Shown here: positions 44,287-55,000 of the stretch, one piece after another
Layout: every line of letters begins with the position of its first letter
Position numbering within the stretch: position 1 is the stretch's first letter
Assembly (NCBI GenBank): GCA_028274465.1
Contig: CM051458.1
Location: 22,211,566 to 22,275,565 of the forward strand
Direction: 5' to 3'
Length of the DNA: 64,000 nucleotides
Origin: Plantago ovata
Taxonomy: Eukaryota; Streptophyta; Magnoliopsida; Lamiales; Plantaginaceae
Notes under the pieces: model-generated
The model's input: only the letters and a program-made list of their open reading frames with translations
Told to the model about the DNA's origin: nothing
Databases searched by the model: none
Translations under genes and position numbers: made by a program

Positions 44287-45430
44287 GGTGTGTACCCGAG
44301 AAAGAGCAATTGTCGATACTGAGATTCTGCCATGAGTTAGAATGTGGAGGGCATTATAGTGGCCAAAAAACCGCTCGCAAGGTGCTTCAATCCGGGTTCT
44401 TTTGGCCCAGCTTGTTTGAAGATGCACACTCCTTGTGGCGCAATGTGACTCATGCCAACGGAGTGGCAACATTGGCAAGCAACAAGAGATGCCCGAGCAA
44501 GGTAACTTAGTTGTTGAGCCTTTTGATGTTTGGGGTATAGACTTTATGGGACCATTCCCTAAGAGTAATGGGTACGAATATATCTTGGTTGCGGTCGACT
44601 ATGTCACCAAATGGGTAGAAGCTGTTCCCACCCGGACTAATGATGCCAAGGTTGTACTCTCTTTTCTTCGTGATGTGATCTATAATAGGTTTGGGACCCT
44701 GAGATCCACTATCAGCGATGGGGGAACTCACTTTGTGAACAAGGTCTTCGCTAATCTCATGAAGAAGTACGGGGTGACACATTTCGTTGCTACCCCATAT
44801 CATCATCAAACATCTGGCCAAGAGGAAGTGAGCAATCGGCAAATCAAGAAAATCTTGGAGCGGGTGGTCAAACCCTCGAGGAAGGATTGGTCCACCAAGT
44901 TGCCAGATGCACTATGGGCATATAGGACCTCGTTCAAAACGGTGATTGGTACCACTCCCTACCAGCTTGTGTACGGGAAAGCTTGCCATCTACCCGTGGA
45001 GTTGGAGCATAGAGCACTTTGGGCCATCAAGCAATTGAACCTTGATATGGAAAAAGCCGGTGAAGAAAGACTTTTGCAACTCACCGAGCTAGATGAGCTA
45101 AGATTGAAAGCCTTCGAAAGTGGTAAGATATACAAGAAACGGGCAAAGTGGTATCATGATAGAGGCATCATCCGCAAGGATTTAGTCCCAGGTCAAAAGG
45201 CACTCCTATTCAACTGTCGGTTGCGACTTTTATCTGGAAAACTCCGTTCTAGATGGGACAGACCATTTGAAATTGTCCGAGTAGCACCCCATGGTGCTGT
45301 GGAACTCTTGGACAACAAAACTGGAGCTACCTTCAAGGTCAATGGCCAGAGAGTTAAGCCGTACCTAGAGCCTCTCGAGTCGACTCATGAAGTGGAGGTT
45401 GACTTGGTCGAGGTACCTTTTGTATCTTAG
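44287..45430 (+). pseudogene. alpha3 integrase
   Basis: Ty3/gypsy integrase from just before the zinc-binding domain. FCHELECGGHYSG is followed by a frame change near 44440 and then [12 protein letters not shown]. The catalytic core has [14 protein letters not shown] and SGQEEVSN (D, D, E present). The C-terminal domain contains [19 protein letters not shown]. Only one frame change, so well preserved. Close to G5 integrase. Confidence 0.9.
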
Positions 45431-45574
45431 TTCATTTCATTAGTTTCTTATATTCTTTATTTGCTTTTGTAGTTGTGGCCTGTGTGCCTTTTGTCGTGAT
45501 TAGTTTAGTCTAGTTTTTGTCTTGGTGCCTTAGGTGATTAAGATAGGAAAAAACATCGAAAATCTGGAAACAGG

Positions 45575-45712
45575 GCCAAGCAAAGCGCTTGGAAGGGCCA
45601 AGCGGTCCGCTTGAAATTCCAGGAAGTTTTGCAACTTCCTGGAAATTCAAGCGGAGCGCCTGGTGCCTCCCAAGCGCTCCGCTTGCCAAGCGGTCCGCCT
45701 GGACCCTGTACC
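45575..45712. repeat. AAGCG palindrome cluster after pol (alpha3)
   Basis: The same CCAAGCG palindromes, here alternating with a TTCCAGGAAGTT / AACTTCCTGGAA inverted repeat, giving a ~31-nt-arm hairpin with about three mismatches (45599-45665). It corresponds to 46910-47075 in alpha4 and 58915-59062 in alpha5. Confidence 0.87.
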
Positions 45713-45879
45713 CAGATTTTCCTCGTTTTTTCCATTCTTCTCACCTTTGCGCACCCGTTTTCACATGTTTCTTGAGTCTTTTCAGGTACTACTCTTATTT
45801 AGGAGATTGGACACGAACCTTTATCTCAGGGAAGTGTACTTTCAATCCAATTTTTCCTTTTCATTCAACTTTCTTTGCT

Positions 45880-45918
45880 CGAGGACGAGCAAAAGTTTAG
45901 GTTTGGGGAGGGGGTATT
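45880..45918 (+). other. Second (internal) polypurine-like tract (alpha3)
   Basis: GCTCGAGGACGAGCAAAAG then TTTAGGTTTGGGGAGGGGGTA. It has the same two-part layout as the true PPT but lies about 1.5 kb upstream of it in intact copies. alpha3 breaks off here. Confidence 0.75.
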
Positions 45919-46399
45919 GAAAACATAACCGCTGCCAAGCGGACCGCTTGGAGAAGCGAAGCGGAGCGCTTGGAAAGCGAAGCGCTTTGGCACTCCAAGC
46001 GCTTCGCTTGGCTTCTGTGCCAAAGCTCCTGGAAAATGAAGCGGAGCGCTTCACTATTCCAGGCGCTTAGCTTGGCTCCTGGGCAGATTTTTGTCTTCAA
46101 ACTCAATCTTTTTGCCCTCGCATGGCCCTCGGGTGCCTTGGACTCATCCTTCTCGATGCTTATTGATGCTCAAACACTTACGAACAAGCCACAGAGATTG
46201 GGGAACTTCAACGGGGCCATCTTTTCCATAAAAAAGGCTCGTTTTTAGCTCCAAAAATGCCGTTTCGTACCTACGTGCCTGAAAATGCAAAAAACACAAA
46301 ACGTGAGACTATTCTACAAAACTAACCAAAAAACAAGGCTAAAAGATAGCAAAAGAAGGTAAAAAAGACAAGATGAACGCGTCAAAAATACGTTCATCA
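45919..46399 (-). repeat. Partial 3' LTR of alpha4
   Basis: Only the U3-side ~480 bp, from GTAACCGCTGCCAAGCGG to CGTTCATCA. The rest is missing at the junction with alpha3's internal PPT (shared bases around TTGA / GAAAA). Confidence 0.85.
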
Positions 46400-47261
46400 A
46401 ACTCCCCAGACCAAACCTTTGCTTGTCCTCAAGCAACAAACTATCCTAAATGCAACAAAAAAGGAGTCTCATGCCAAGTAAAGTGAACTAATCTATTGAA
46501 TCTACCAAATGCTTATGAACAAAACCAAATGAGCATAACATGCAAATAGGTTGAAGTATGCCTCGATTGCGAATATACACATTCTCAAGTGCACTTGGTT
46601 AAACAAAGGAGTCTCACGTAACATCTTCTACCTGGACCTGGTCAGTGACGACACAATGATGCATGTTATCATACTACAATTGCCCCGTGCCTATGAAACC
46701 GAGGGCTTACTACTGTTCACCTAGCGAGACTTTTCCTCAAGAGAGGGCGAACCAATACTGGCTCTCATCAAACGAAGGAGGGTTCCCTTAGAAAGATAAC
46801 ACTCCCTTCGTGTCCAATCTCCTATATATGAGTAGTAACTAAAAGGACTTAAGAAACATGTGAAAACGGGTGCGCAAAGGTGAGAAGAATGGAAAAAACG
46901 AGGAAAATTTGGGTACAGGGTCCAGGCGGACCGCTTGGCGGGAGCCAAGCGGTTCGCTTGGCAAGCGGAGCGCTTGGAAGGCTCCAGGCGCTCCGCTTGA
47001 ATTTCCAGGAAGTTGCAAAACTTTCTGGAATTTCAAGCGGACCGCTCGGCCCTTCCAAGCGCTTCGCTTGGCTCTGTTTGCAGATTTTCGATGTTTTTTC
47101 CTATCTTAATCACCTAATGCACCAAGACAAAAACTAGACTAAACTAATCACGACAAAAGGCACACAGGCCACAACTACAAAAGCAAATAAAAAAGAAGTA
47201 CAAGAGTCATAAGTTTCATCATCAATTAAGAGTATCAAAAAGGAGTACCAGCACCGCAAAA
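46400..47261 (-). other. alpha4 PPT and shortened 3' UTR
   Basis: PPT right after the LTR (sense GAGGACAAGCAAAGG then TTTGGTCTGGGGAGTT). Compared with alpha5, about 1.1 kb is deleted at 46807 (ATAACACTCCC joined to TTCGTGTCC). This removes the internal PPT and all palindrome + purine modules. The AAGCG palindrome cluster at 46910-47075 is kept. Confidence 0.8.
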
Positions 47262-48257
47262 TCACTCGGATCGGTGAGGGATGACAAGGGGAAAAGGGTC
47301 TTCGAACCCTTGCTCTATTCCAAAGCGGTGGAGTATCTGATCGTGTGTCTCTATGTCGATTGGTTCCCTCGATGCCTCGGTGCGCCGGATGTTTGGCACA
47401 TTTGCTTTCTCACACATAGCAGTGATCAGATGTGGGAAGACTAATGGGTGGCCGGGTTCTCGTTTAATCTCGAATTGCTGGAAGATGATGTCCCCGGGAG
47501 TGATGGGCAAGTTCGCCATGAGGGAATAGACTAAGATCCCGACTTCCGGCGTTATCTCTTCGGTTATGAGTCCCGGGATCAGATTAGCTACCACGAAAGG
47601 TAGGATCATGCGGGCGTGCAAGTGCAAATCCTTATACTTCAAGGTGTTATCGAGACGCGTCTTCCTTGGCTTGTAGTCCTTGGTTGTCAGAACCCCGGCT
47701 ATCCTCCTCGGAAACTTCTCAATCGTTGGGTCATAGATATAGTGCACATAGGGATCACTCACATAGTATGCTACCTTATTCTTGTCTTCCCGCAAGGGTT
47801 CCCCTAGTCCCATAATGAAACTAGTGATACTCAATGGTGAGAAAGGGAACATCACGCCACGAATAGGTACTGCTTCGGCCTTATAGTTATAGTCCTAGAA
47901 GGCAATGTGGAACTCCTCGACAAGGTCTCTATCCCATCCGGAGAGTTCTTTCCCATAGAAGATCAATCCTCTCGCCGTTATAAGCCTGGTATGGTGAGCA
48001 TAGGGTGCATAGGGTACATCAAAGAAAAGCCCCTTGTTCTCATATTTTATCCCCTTTAGTACGTCCAACTCCTTTGAAGTAAAGGAGATGCTACGGTCCC
48101 AAATCACTGACCGTTCTCCTCCCCTATAGAAGTTGTATCGGAACCTCCGCAATGCGTCCGATTCTTTGTATGGGTCACGGTCCCTTTCATCATGGGGAAT
48201 CTCCTTGGAGGTTGAAGCTCCATCCTTCCTTGCTTTCTTCTTGGCTCTTGTGTCCAT
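47262..48257 (-). pseudogene. alpha4 ORF3 (PF20167-like), one in-frame stop
   Basis: 332 codons from ATG 48257 (MDTRAKKKARKDG), chosen because it lies six bases after the inferred splice acceptor. A single TAG after VEEFHIAF interrupts an otherwise open frame. It contains YNFYRGGERSVIWD, LSGWDRDLVEEFHIAF, LSITSFIMGLGEPL, LHARMILPFVVANLIPG and FPHLITAMCEKANVP. The N-terminus is basic and may be a nuclear signal (inference). It is clearly homologous to alpha3 ORF3 but much more diverged than gag-protease between the same copies. Confidence 0.8.
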
Positions 48258-48262
48258 GGCAC

Positions 48263-48804
48263 CTAGGATAATCTTATTAGATAACTTCAAGAGACGATGA
48301 GACTTAGACTCGACTCCAAGACTCCAATACTCACTCAAGTAATCTCATGGTGAGTTTGAAGGCTTGATAAAGGTCATATGAACAAATCGAGAAGCTTTAA
48401 CACTTCGGTACGATAAATCCATACGAATCTAGACCAAGCAAACAAACTCTCCAATTAAATTACCCAACCAATCCAACACATTCTCATGCAATCACAACAT
48501 CACCATAATCATAACATAACTCAAATTCAAGGCTAACAATCATCAAACAATTACATAGCAAAAATTCGAATCATCACATAACTCAAATTCAAGGCTAACA
48601 ATCATCAAACAATTACATAGCAAAAATTCGAGCACTAGAGTTCATCATAAATCAAGAGGAGCAAAATTCGAATTTAGACATCACATCTAGTAAGAAACAT
48701 GCTCAACAATCATCATCAAACTCTAATTCACCAATGCATAACACAATTGAAGCTAATTAAGATAAAATCCCAAATTCAAGAAAGTTAGGGTTCATGAGAG
48801 GTAC
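48263..48804 (-). other. Intron-like segment before ORF3 (alpha4)
   Basis: 542 bp between AATCAAAG|GTACCTC and TATCCTAG|GTGCCATGG on the minus strand, with the telo-box AACCCTAA near its start. The ORF continues open upstream of the ATG into the intron, but that part is unlikely to be translated. Confidence 0.7.
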
Positions 48805-49009
48805 CTTTGATTCCTTGTTATGGATGCTTCAAACGTGAAATTTGATCGGTTTACATGATAGAGGGGGTGATTGGCTTTGTAAAATGCACAAGATTGCAAG
48901 AATTGGTGGAGAATTGAGAGAGATTGAGATTTTTGGGGTGCTAAATCGACAATGGAGGAAGAAAAACGAAGTGGGGAGCTTTGAAACACAAGTGCCCCGC
49001 TTATCTTTC

Positions 49010-49245
49010 TTAAGGAAAGCCAAGCGAATCGCTTGGGCGTCCCAAGCGAAGCGCTTGGCAAGCGGTCCGCTTGGGAACTCCCAAGCGCTCTACTTGGATT
49101 TCCAGTAAGAATTTTCATTCTTACTGGAAATTCAAGCGGACCGCTTGGGCGTGCCAAGCGCTCCGCTTGGATTTCCAGTAAGAATGGAATTCTTAATGGA
49201 AATCCAAGCGGACCCCTTGGGCTTTCCAAGCGGTTCGCTTGGGAC
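49010..49245. repeat. AAGCG palindrome cluster upstream of ORF3 (alpha4)
   Basis: The same composite of CCAAGCG palindromes and CCAGTAAGAA / TTCTTACTGG repeats as in alpha3, in reverse orientation, with individual palindromes differing in their two central bases. Confidence 0.87.
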
Positions 49246-49364
49246 CTGAATCTCCCAAATCCATTTTTTTTCGACTTTTGCTAAATTTTAACCCCAAAAA
49301 CCTTGTCTACTCAACGAAACAAAATTTTAAACGTGCTTCTAATCTATATGCAAGTACCTACAAC

Positions 49365-49382
49365 CTCGGGTTGCCTCCCGAG
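49365..49382 (-). other. Conserved hairpin after protease stop (alpha4)
   Basis: Sense strand CTCGGG-AGGCAA-CCCGAG, 43 nt downstream of the protease stop; identical to alpha3 and alpha5. Confidence 0.85.
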
Positions 49383-49424
49383 AAGCGCCTTCGTTTAAAA
49401 GTCGTTGGCTCGACTCATCTTAGC

Positions 49425-49730
49425 TCATGCGTGATCAATTTCGCATCGGGTACTAGACTTCCCCGTCCAAGTGCTCTTCAAAGCATCAAGTCCCGGCACA
49501 TCTTGACGAACATAAAGAGAACCAAAGAATCCTACAAGTTCGTTAGTATCAACATAAGCACATGAATTAGTTATGGCTCGCAACGTATGTTGCTTGCCAT
49601 TTACCTCGAAGCTACATGTACGACGGTACATGTTTATCACCATCTGTACTTTGTTGATGAAGGCTCTACCCAAAAGAACCACATCCTTGAGCTTTGCGGA
49701 GGATGTAGGCATGACGATGAAGTTCGTCTT
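49425..49730 (-). pseudogene. alpha4 protease, C-terminal fragment
   Basis: Last ~100 residues of gag-protease (MPTSSAKLKDVVLLGRAF, CSFEVNGKQHTLRAI), nearly identical to alpha3. It ends where T begins; the rest should lie right of the window. Confidence 0.85.
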
Positions 49731-50460
49731 TATTGAAGGGTAATTCGTGTTTCTTTCTAAGTTCGCAATAAGTCGCTAATCTAAGTCATTCTAGTTCTTC
49801 TTCTTGTAGTGTTCCTCTAAGATAGGAAGTGAGCTTTCTTGTAGCTTCCTCGTACCTGAAATAGACTAGAGGGGGGTTTAGTGTCTCTTACCCGGTCTGT
49901 AAGGTATCAGACTGAAGAGGCGACTTTACGAGTAGGGAGTTGTGAGGCTTCCCTAGTACGAGTAGTAAATGTGGTGGTTGGAGGGTGTTAATGCTTACTG
50001 TTTAGGAGTAAATGAGGCCTTTATATACTCGTGGCCTTTCATCTTCCGGTCGCGTAGGATCACGACACGTGCACGACTGGGATTGAAGCCTTCTTCGGCC
50101 CAGGACCATTAGTGAAGTCCATGGGCCTTGGCCCAAGGGAGCAACCACGGGGGGTCGCTCAGGGTCTTCGTGCCTTACTTGTTCATACGTGGTGCGAGTA
50201 GCATCCTGTCCAGTTTTTCTCAAGGAGCGTTACCTTGACGTAAGTTGCTCCTCGAGCCATATGGCTGTTTTGTCCTTGTAATGAGCTTATTTTGAGGGTT
50301 GTCCTCCCAGTGATGGTCGGGACCCTATGTTGGTCGGTCCACACCTTAGTGACATACATGGGTGTGGTCGTGCCCCTTGAGGGACGGCCTATGATGCTTT
50401 GTCGCGCTCTTAGACCGCTCCAGTTCGTACATGCGGACTGGACATATTTCACCACTAACA
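49731..50460 (-). repeat. 3' LTR of T
   Basis: About 730 bp, sense start TGTTAGTGGTGAAATATG right after a purine tract. A sense TATA box GAGTATATAAAGG lies at 50018-50030. Only one LTR is visible, so both edges are inferred. Confidence 0.65.
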
Positions 50461-50473
50461 TATATCCCCCTAG
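50461..50473 (-). other. Polypurine tract of T
   Basis: Sense strand CTAGGGGGATATA directly before the LTR start TGTTAG. Confidence 0.6.
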
Positions 50474-50705
50474 TTTCCAAGTATCTTTGTAGAAGATAGT
50501 TGAGGAACTATGTTGAAGTAGAGGTCGAGCAGAGCCTCGACTAGTAGTAGGCGAAAAAAGATTTCCGTATTCGCACTTTGGTATCTTTCCCTCCCCCCCC
50601 CTTTTTATAGGGTGCGAGCAGACGTTGCTCGGACCTTATGAAAAGAGGTATGTTTGCTGGGCAGAGATCGGATCCGGGTAAGTATTCCTTGGTGGAATGG
50701 AATGG

Positions 50706-50960
50706 CTTCCTGCCGCTTTTTCTTTGCAAAATATCTCGAGGAGAGATATTTGTGAGAATGGAATGGGATGACTTCCTGCCGCTTTTTCTTTGCAAAATAT
50801 CTCGAGGAGAGGTATTTGTGAGAATGGAATGGAATGACTTCCTGCCGCTTTTTCTTTGCAAAATATCTCGAGGAGAGGTATTTGTGAGAATGGAATGGAA
50901 TGACTTCCTGCCGCTTTTTCTTTGCAAAATATCTCGAGGAGAGGTATTTGTGAGAATGGC
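50706..50960. repeat. 66-bp tandem repeat, ~3.9 copies
   Basis: Units begin CTTCCTGCCGC at 50706, 50772, 50838 and 50904. They are nearly identical, each containing ATATCTCGAGGAGAG and GAGAATGGAATGG. The 66-bp period is a multiple of three, so all frames stay open through it; those ORFs are shadows. Confidence 0.95.
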
Positions 50961-51259
50961 TCCTCGATCCCCCGCAACGTGGCCGTCGATTTTTTGTCTT
51001 GCCATCCTTTTTTATCTGTGAAGTCTCGAGGAGGAACACTTTTGGTCGTCGGTCTATCCCTGATCCAAGTTGTGCGGTGTTCGCGCTTACGAATTACCTA
51101 CTGTGATTAGGTAATTCGCGCCGGCATTGGAAAGCGTGCCCGAGCCCGAGTGGGAGCGTGGAGGGCAAAATAGGGAATTCGCCAAGCAGCGGTGATCTGA
51201 GCCGTTGAGATCAGCCACGTGTTCGGTCCCGATGGAGCGAGGGGCACCGACCGTTCAAA

Positions 51260-51300
51260 TTCCTCGGATACCCTTCTATAAATAGGTGAGGCCCGATCTC
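51260..51300 (+). promoter_or_regulatory. Promoter of antisense ORF
   Basis: CTTCTATAAATAGGTGAGG gives a good TATA box (about 51272-51280) on the plus strand, opposite to T. It is followed ~240 bp later by a consensus splice donor and ~770 bp later by the ORF start. Confidence 0.6.
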
Positions 51301-51518
51301 ATTTTTCACTTTCTGCCAAAAATTTAACTGAGAGCATTTGAGAGAGCGAGGAGCGTGAAAAAGCGATCGAAGAGCATAATTTTGTGATCGATAAGCAACG
51401 TGGTCGAGACAAGTAGAGCGCGAGAAGAATTTTCGGTATCCAGAATCCGATTTCCAGGCGGATTTTCAGCTTTTCCGGCTTCCTTTCCGGTTTCCATCCT
51501 TCCAACACTTAGTATCAA

Positions 51519-51909
51519 GTAAGTTTTCGCGTTTCCATTACGATTACTTGTTTTAATCTCCTCTTTTTTGCCCGAATTTGCTGTTTTTCGCTTTCAATTT
51601 TGCCCCTTGTGTGATTTCGCCTTTCCGGAATGCTGTCGCCTGAATGATTGCCGGTGGATGGCGGCCTAAAAATGGCCATGGACTTAATAAACTGTAAACG
51701 GACCTGTAGAACTTGGTTGTTTCCGTTAATGTGCATGCTTGAAATTCTGAAGATTTCGAAATTCTTCCCCCTTTTATTTTTCTGTACACCCCAATGCCTC
51801 CATAATTGAGAAAATGCTAAGTTTAGAACTGTAGATTCCCTAGCTCGTCGATTTTATGTGGTTGGTCGCTCCATGCATGCTACTCGATCCACTTTTATTT
51901 TTGCTGTAG
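51519..51909 (+). other. Candidate 5' leader intron of antisense ORF
   Basis: Donor ATCAA|GTAAGT (consensus) and acceptor TTTTTGCTGTAG. An alternative acceptor, ACCTTTTAG at 52048, lies directly before the ATG at 52050. Confidence 0.5.
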
Positions 51910-52049
51910 AGTAACTTCTTTTGTACTTATGCCGTTTTTTCTTGAGAGATTTATCTCCATTCGGGAGGTCGAGCATAATCAATATACATAAACGGACCTC
52001 TCGGACTATCACCACCCATCCTTACTCTTTTTCTGGCCAACCTTTTAGG

Positions 52050-55000
52050 ATGTCCGAGAGCGACGACAGTCAAAACCGTCACGACGCCCTTGATTACGGG
52101 AGCGGTCAGGAGACGTCCGAGGAGACATCCGTATCGGCCACCTTCCTAGATCAGACCATGGAGCTCTCCTCTGATCACGAAGAACCGGCGCCTCAGGTCG
52201 AGGAGGTGGACAGTGAGGAGAGCGAGGAGGAGGAGGTCGAGGAAGGAGAAGAGGGTGTGGAATCTGGAGAAGAAGATGATTCCGAAGAAGAGGAAGAGGA
52301 GGAGGAGTTCCGTCTGGAAATCCGAAGAAGACGGAACGCCGACGAGCGTTTCATAGATGATCGGACCGAGGCAGAAGGGGGTCCTCCAGACATTGGTGTC
52401 CCGGCTCCCATATTAACACAATCTGCCCAGGTTCTAGGGCGAAACTATGGTGTCCGGGGTAATATCGATCCAGCGCCTATCCGAGTAGAGGATATGGACG
52501 ATACTGAGCAGCCTACGCCTGAGCTTGCTTGGTTCGAGGAAGGAGAACACTCTTTCCAAGAAGGCCAGCGTGAAGATATCGAACAGCCTTCCTCGTCTCG
52601 AGTACGTAGATCCGAGCTTCCCGTTCAAACCGTTCGTTGCACAGTGATTAGTAGTGACGAGGATTCCCCTGTGCAGATGCTCGATCTACATGGGAATGAA
52701 GCTGGTCCGAGCCGTAGTTTTCCATCCCCTTCATTTTCTGAGATGAATCGGAATGCGGAGCGAGAACTGCTCATTCAAGAGCAGTACTATATCGACGACG
52801 TGATCCCTTATGAGACTATCGATCCCACCCAGATCGATTTCAGCTTCCCCGCGACGAGTAACGTAAGACGTCCCATTCCGAGCGAGGAGGCTGAAGGGGA
52901 GAGAGGAGGCTGAAGGGGAGCGGGCAAGAGCTATACTTGAACGCGATCGCAAGCGTAAGAGGGGCGAGAAGGTCTCAGTTTTATGAGGATGAGGAAGAAG
53001 CTGCCCATGCTCCGGGTAAGGCCCCGAAGAGATCGAAGAAGAAGGCTTCTCGATCTAAGAAGAAAAATGTGGATCCTGAAGAGACTGCCAAGGTTACTGT
53101 GGCAAGTGTGAAGAAGTTCACCCGAGGACCCAAGGATGTTGATCTCCCCGATCCCCAGGGCGAGAAGAACGAAGATGGTTTGATCCCGACGACCGCCTCG
53201 ACGGTTAGGAAGGAAGAGATACAATCAATAAGGAAAAAATACCGGCCGAGTAAGAGGAAGATTGACATCCTCGTGCCCAAGCCCGACCAGACTTTCTATA
53301 ATGCCCCCCCTGGTTATATGGTCGTGCATCTACTAACACTGGATCGGGGATGGATCCTCCCTTTTTGCGACCCCTTCAAGTATATCATCAATCAGTTGGG
53401 CCTCGCTCCGTGGCAACTTCTCCCCAGTGCATTCGACACTCTTATTTGTTTCGGGGTACTCTGCAAGAAGCTTGGGATTCCGGTGAACTTTCACAACTGC
53501 AACCAGCTTTTCAAAGTATCGATGAGCTCTAGAAACAAATTCTTTTATTACTTCAACACTAGGCCCGGTCTCGGATTTATTGTGGACGCTCCGTCCTCCT
53601 CGGGATACAAATGTTTTCATCGATACATATATGTGAAGAAGAAGAAGCTCCCCGGTATGAGCGACGCGGATGTGGAGTGGGGAGTTCCCAAACATTTTTA
53701 TCGAGGACCGATATCTGATCGGTATCCTCACCCTGTGGAGTCTGACCCCTGGGTATTGGCGCTCGAGGAGCGGAACGCTTGTGAAGACCCCGAGAAGTAC
53801 TTTTACTGGGGTTCAGTGTTGCAACCACTCCCTTATCTTGCCGGCCTGTCCGCCCCGGTCTACACTGGCTACAAGGACTCAGGATATACCGATGACCTCC
53901 TCTTTGGTAACTAGATCGAGGATCACTTTAGAGATCTCTTACTTGTGTTTTTTCTCTTTGTTTTCTTTGTATCGAATACCATTGCTCTTCGCTTTTGCTA
54001 ACCCTTTTGTTCTCCTCGATTGTGCAGAGTACTGGTTTGCTTGGATCATGTCGAAGACCCTAGAGGAAAAAGAGGAGCAGAGGAGGAAACAGCGCTTGGC
54101 GGGTAAGACCACGAAGATCCTCGGGTCCCTTGACATTAGCCACCCCAAGAACGCGGCAGAGCATCGAGACAGTCTGGCCAAGGAGGGGCTCGTGACGATC
54201 GAGGACCCCTTGGAGGCTGTTAAACGAAAGGCCGCGGAGGACGCGACAGCCGCAAAGAAGACCGGGGAGGCTGGCGAGGGTAACCCGGAGAAGCGTCCCA
54301 AAGAACGAGCCCCCCCCTACAAAGAGAGCTGGTGCGAAGAGGCTCCTCAATCTTGGTGGGAGCGACGAGCTAGCCCGTAAATAGGGGAAAGCCGCCTTGG
54401 ATGTTGACCGCGACGCGGAGATCAAGCGGTTTGTCCAAACGTCCGAGTTGGACCGCGCTCATGAACTGAGCCTCTGCGCTTTACAGGTAAAACTTACAAA
54501 ATTTTACAAGTATATAACTTCATTCCTCCTCGCTTCTATGTTATCTCGATAAGCCGATCTAACTTTTACAATTTCTTGCAGCTCGAGCACATCAAGGAGG
54601 CGTACGCTAATGTCGCGGCGGATCGCTCCGACATAGGCCAGGTGATCGAGGAGCTTGAAAAAACAGTGGCGGCCGAGAAGGCTAAGACCCAGGTGGCGAA
54701 TGAAGAGGTCCGCAAATCTCATGAGAAGGTGGATCAGCTCGAGAAGGAGTTGGCTAGGGAGAAGCAAAGAGCTCTGGGTTATAAAGGTGGGTATGCAACA
54801 CTGTCGCAATGCATGCAGAAGTTTAAGGACAGTGTGCTATCCTTCCTCGAGACCGCCAAGGATTTCATGGAGTCCGCCACTTACAAGTTGGCCACTCAGG
54901 ACATCAAGGATACTGCTCGCGAGGAGGGTTTCTTCTCCTGTATCGGGCAGCTCAAAAGGGTCAAGCTTCTTCCTGAGGACTTCGATGTAGATGCTCGCGA

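Larger units (their letters stand above)
37806..45918 (+). mobile_element. alpha3: alpha-family gypsy element with gag-pro, ORF3 and integrase
   Basis: A plus-strand copy with 5'-truncated LTR, PBS, near-complete gag-protease, conserved hairpin, palindrome cluster, leader intron, ORF3, a 100-N gap, integrase, a second palindrome cluster and an internal PPT-like motif. It stops there, joined to an inverted partial LTR (alpha4). RT and RNase H are absent, probably hidden in the gap. This is the most complete alpha copy. Confidence 0.85.
45919..49730 (-). mobile_element. alpha4: alpha-family element with ORF3, no pol
   Basis: Minus-strand order: truncated protease, hairpin, palindrome cluster, leader intron, ORF3, palindrome cluster, shortened 3' UTR, PPT, partial 3' LTR. 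ORF3 runs directly into 3' UTR sequence that in alpha3 follows the integrase, so pol was never between them in this copy or has been lost. The right side is cut by element T at about 49731; the left side is fused to alpha3. Confidence 0.85.

Noticed and set aside
44121-44510. ORFs running through the N gap
   Set aside because: Artefacts of translating N as X; only the part after 44286 is real integrase.
50541-51039. Four-fold repeat protein ORFs (HSHKYLSSRYFAKKKRQE type), and the idea of a CRISPR-like array
   Set aside because: All frames are open through the 66-bp tandem repeat because 66 is a multiple of three. The units are contiguous without unique spacers, so it is a minisatellite.
49731-51518. 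A plus-strand LTR ending at CCAACA (51506) with a degenerate Met PBS (CTTAGTATCAAG)
   Set aside because: Two mismatches in the PBS core, no matching plus-strand LTR start, and the integrase and a better PPT/LTR junction (50460) point to a minus-strand element. The GTAAGT there is better read as a splice donor of the antisense ORF.
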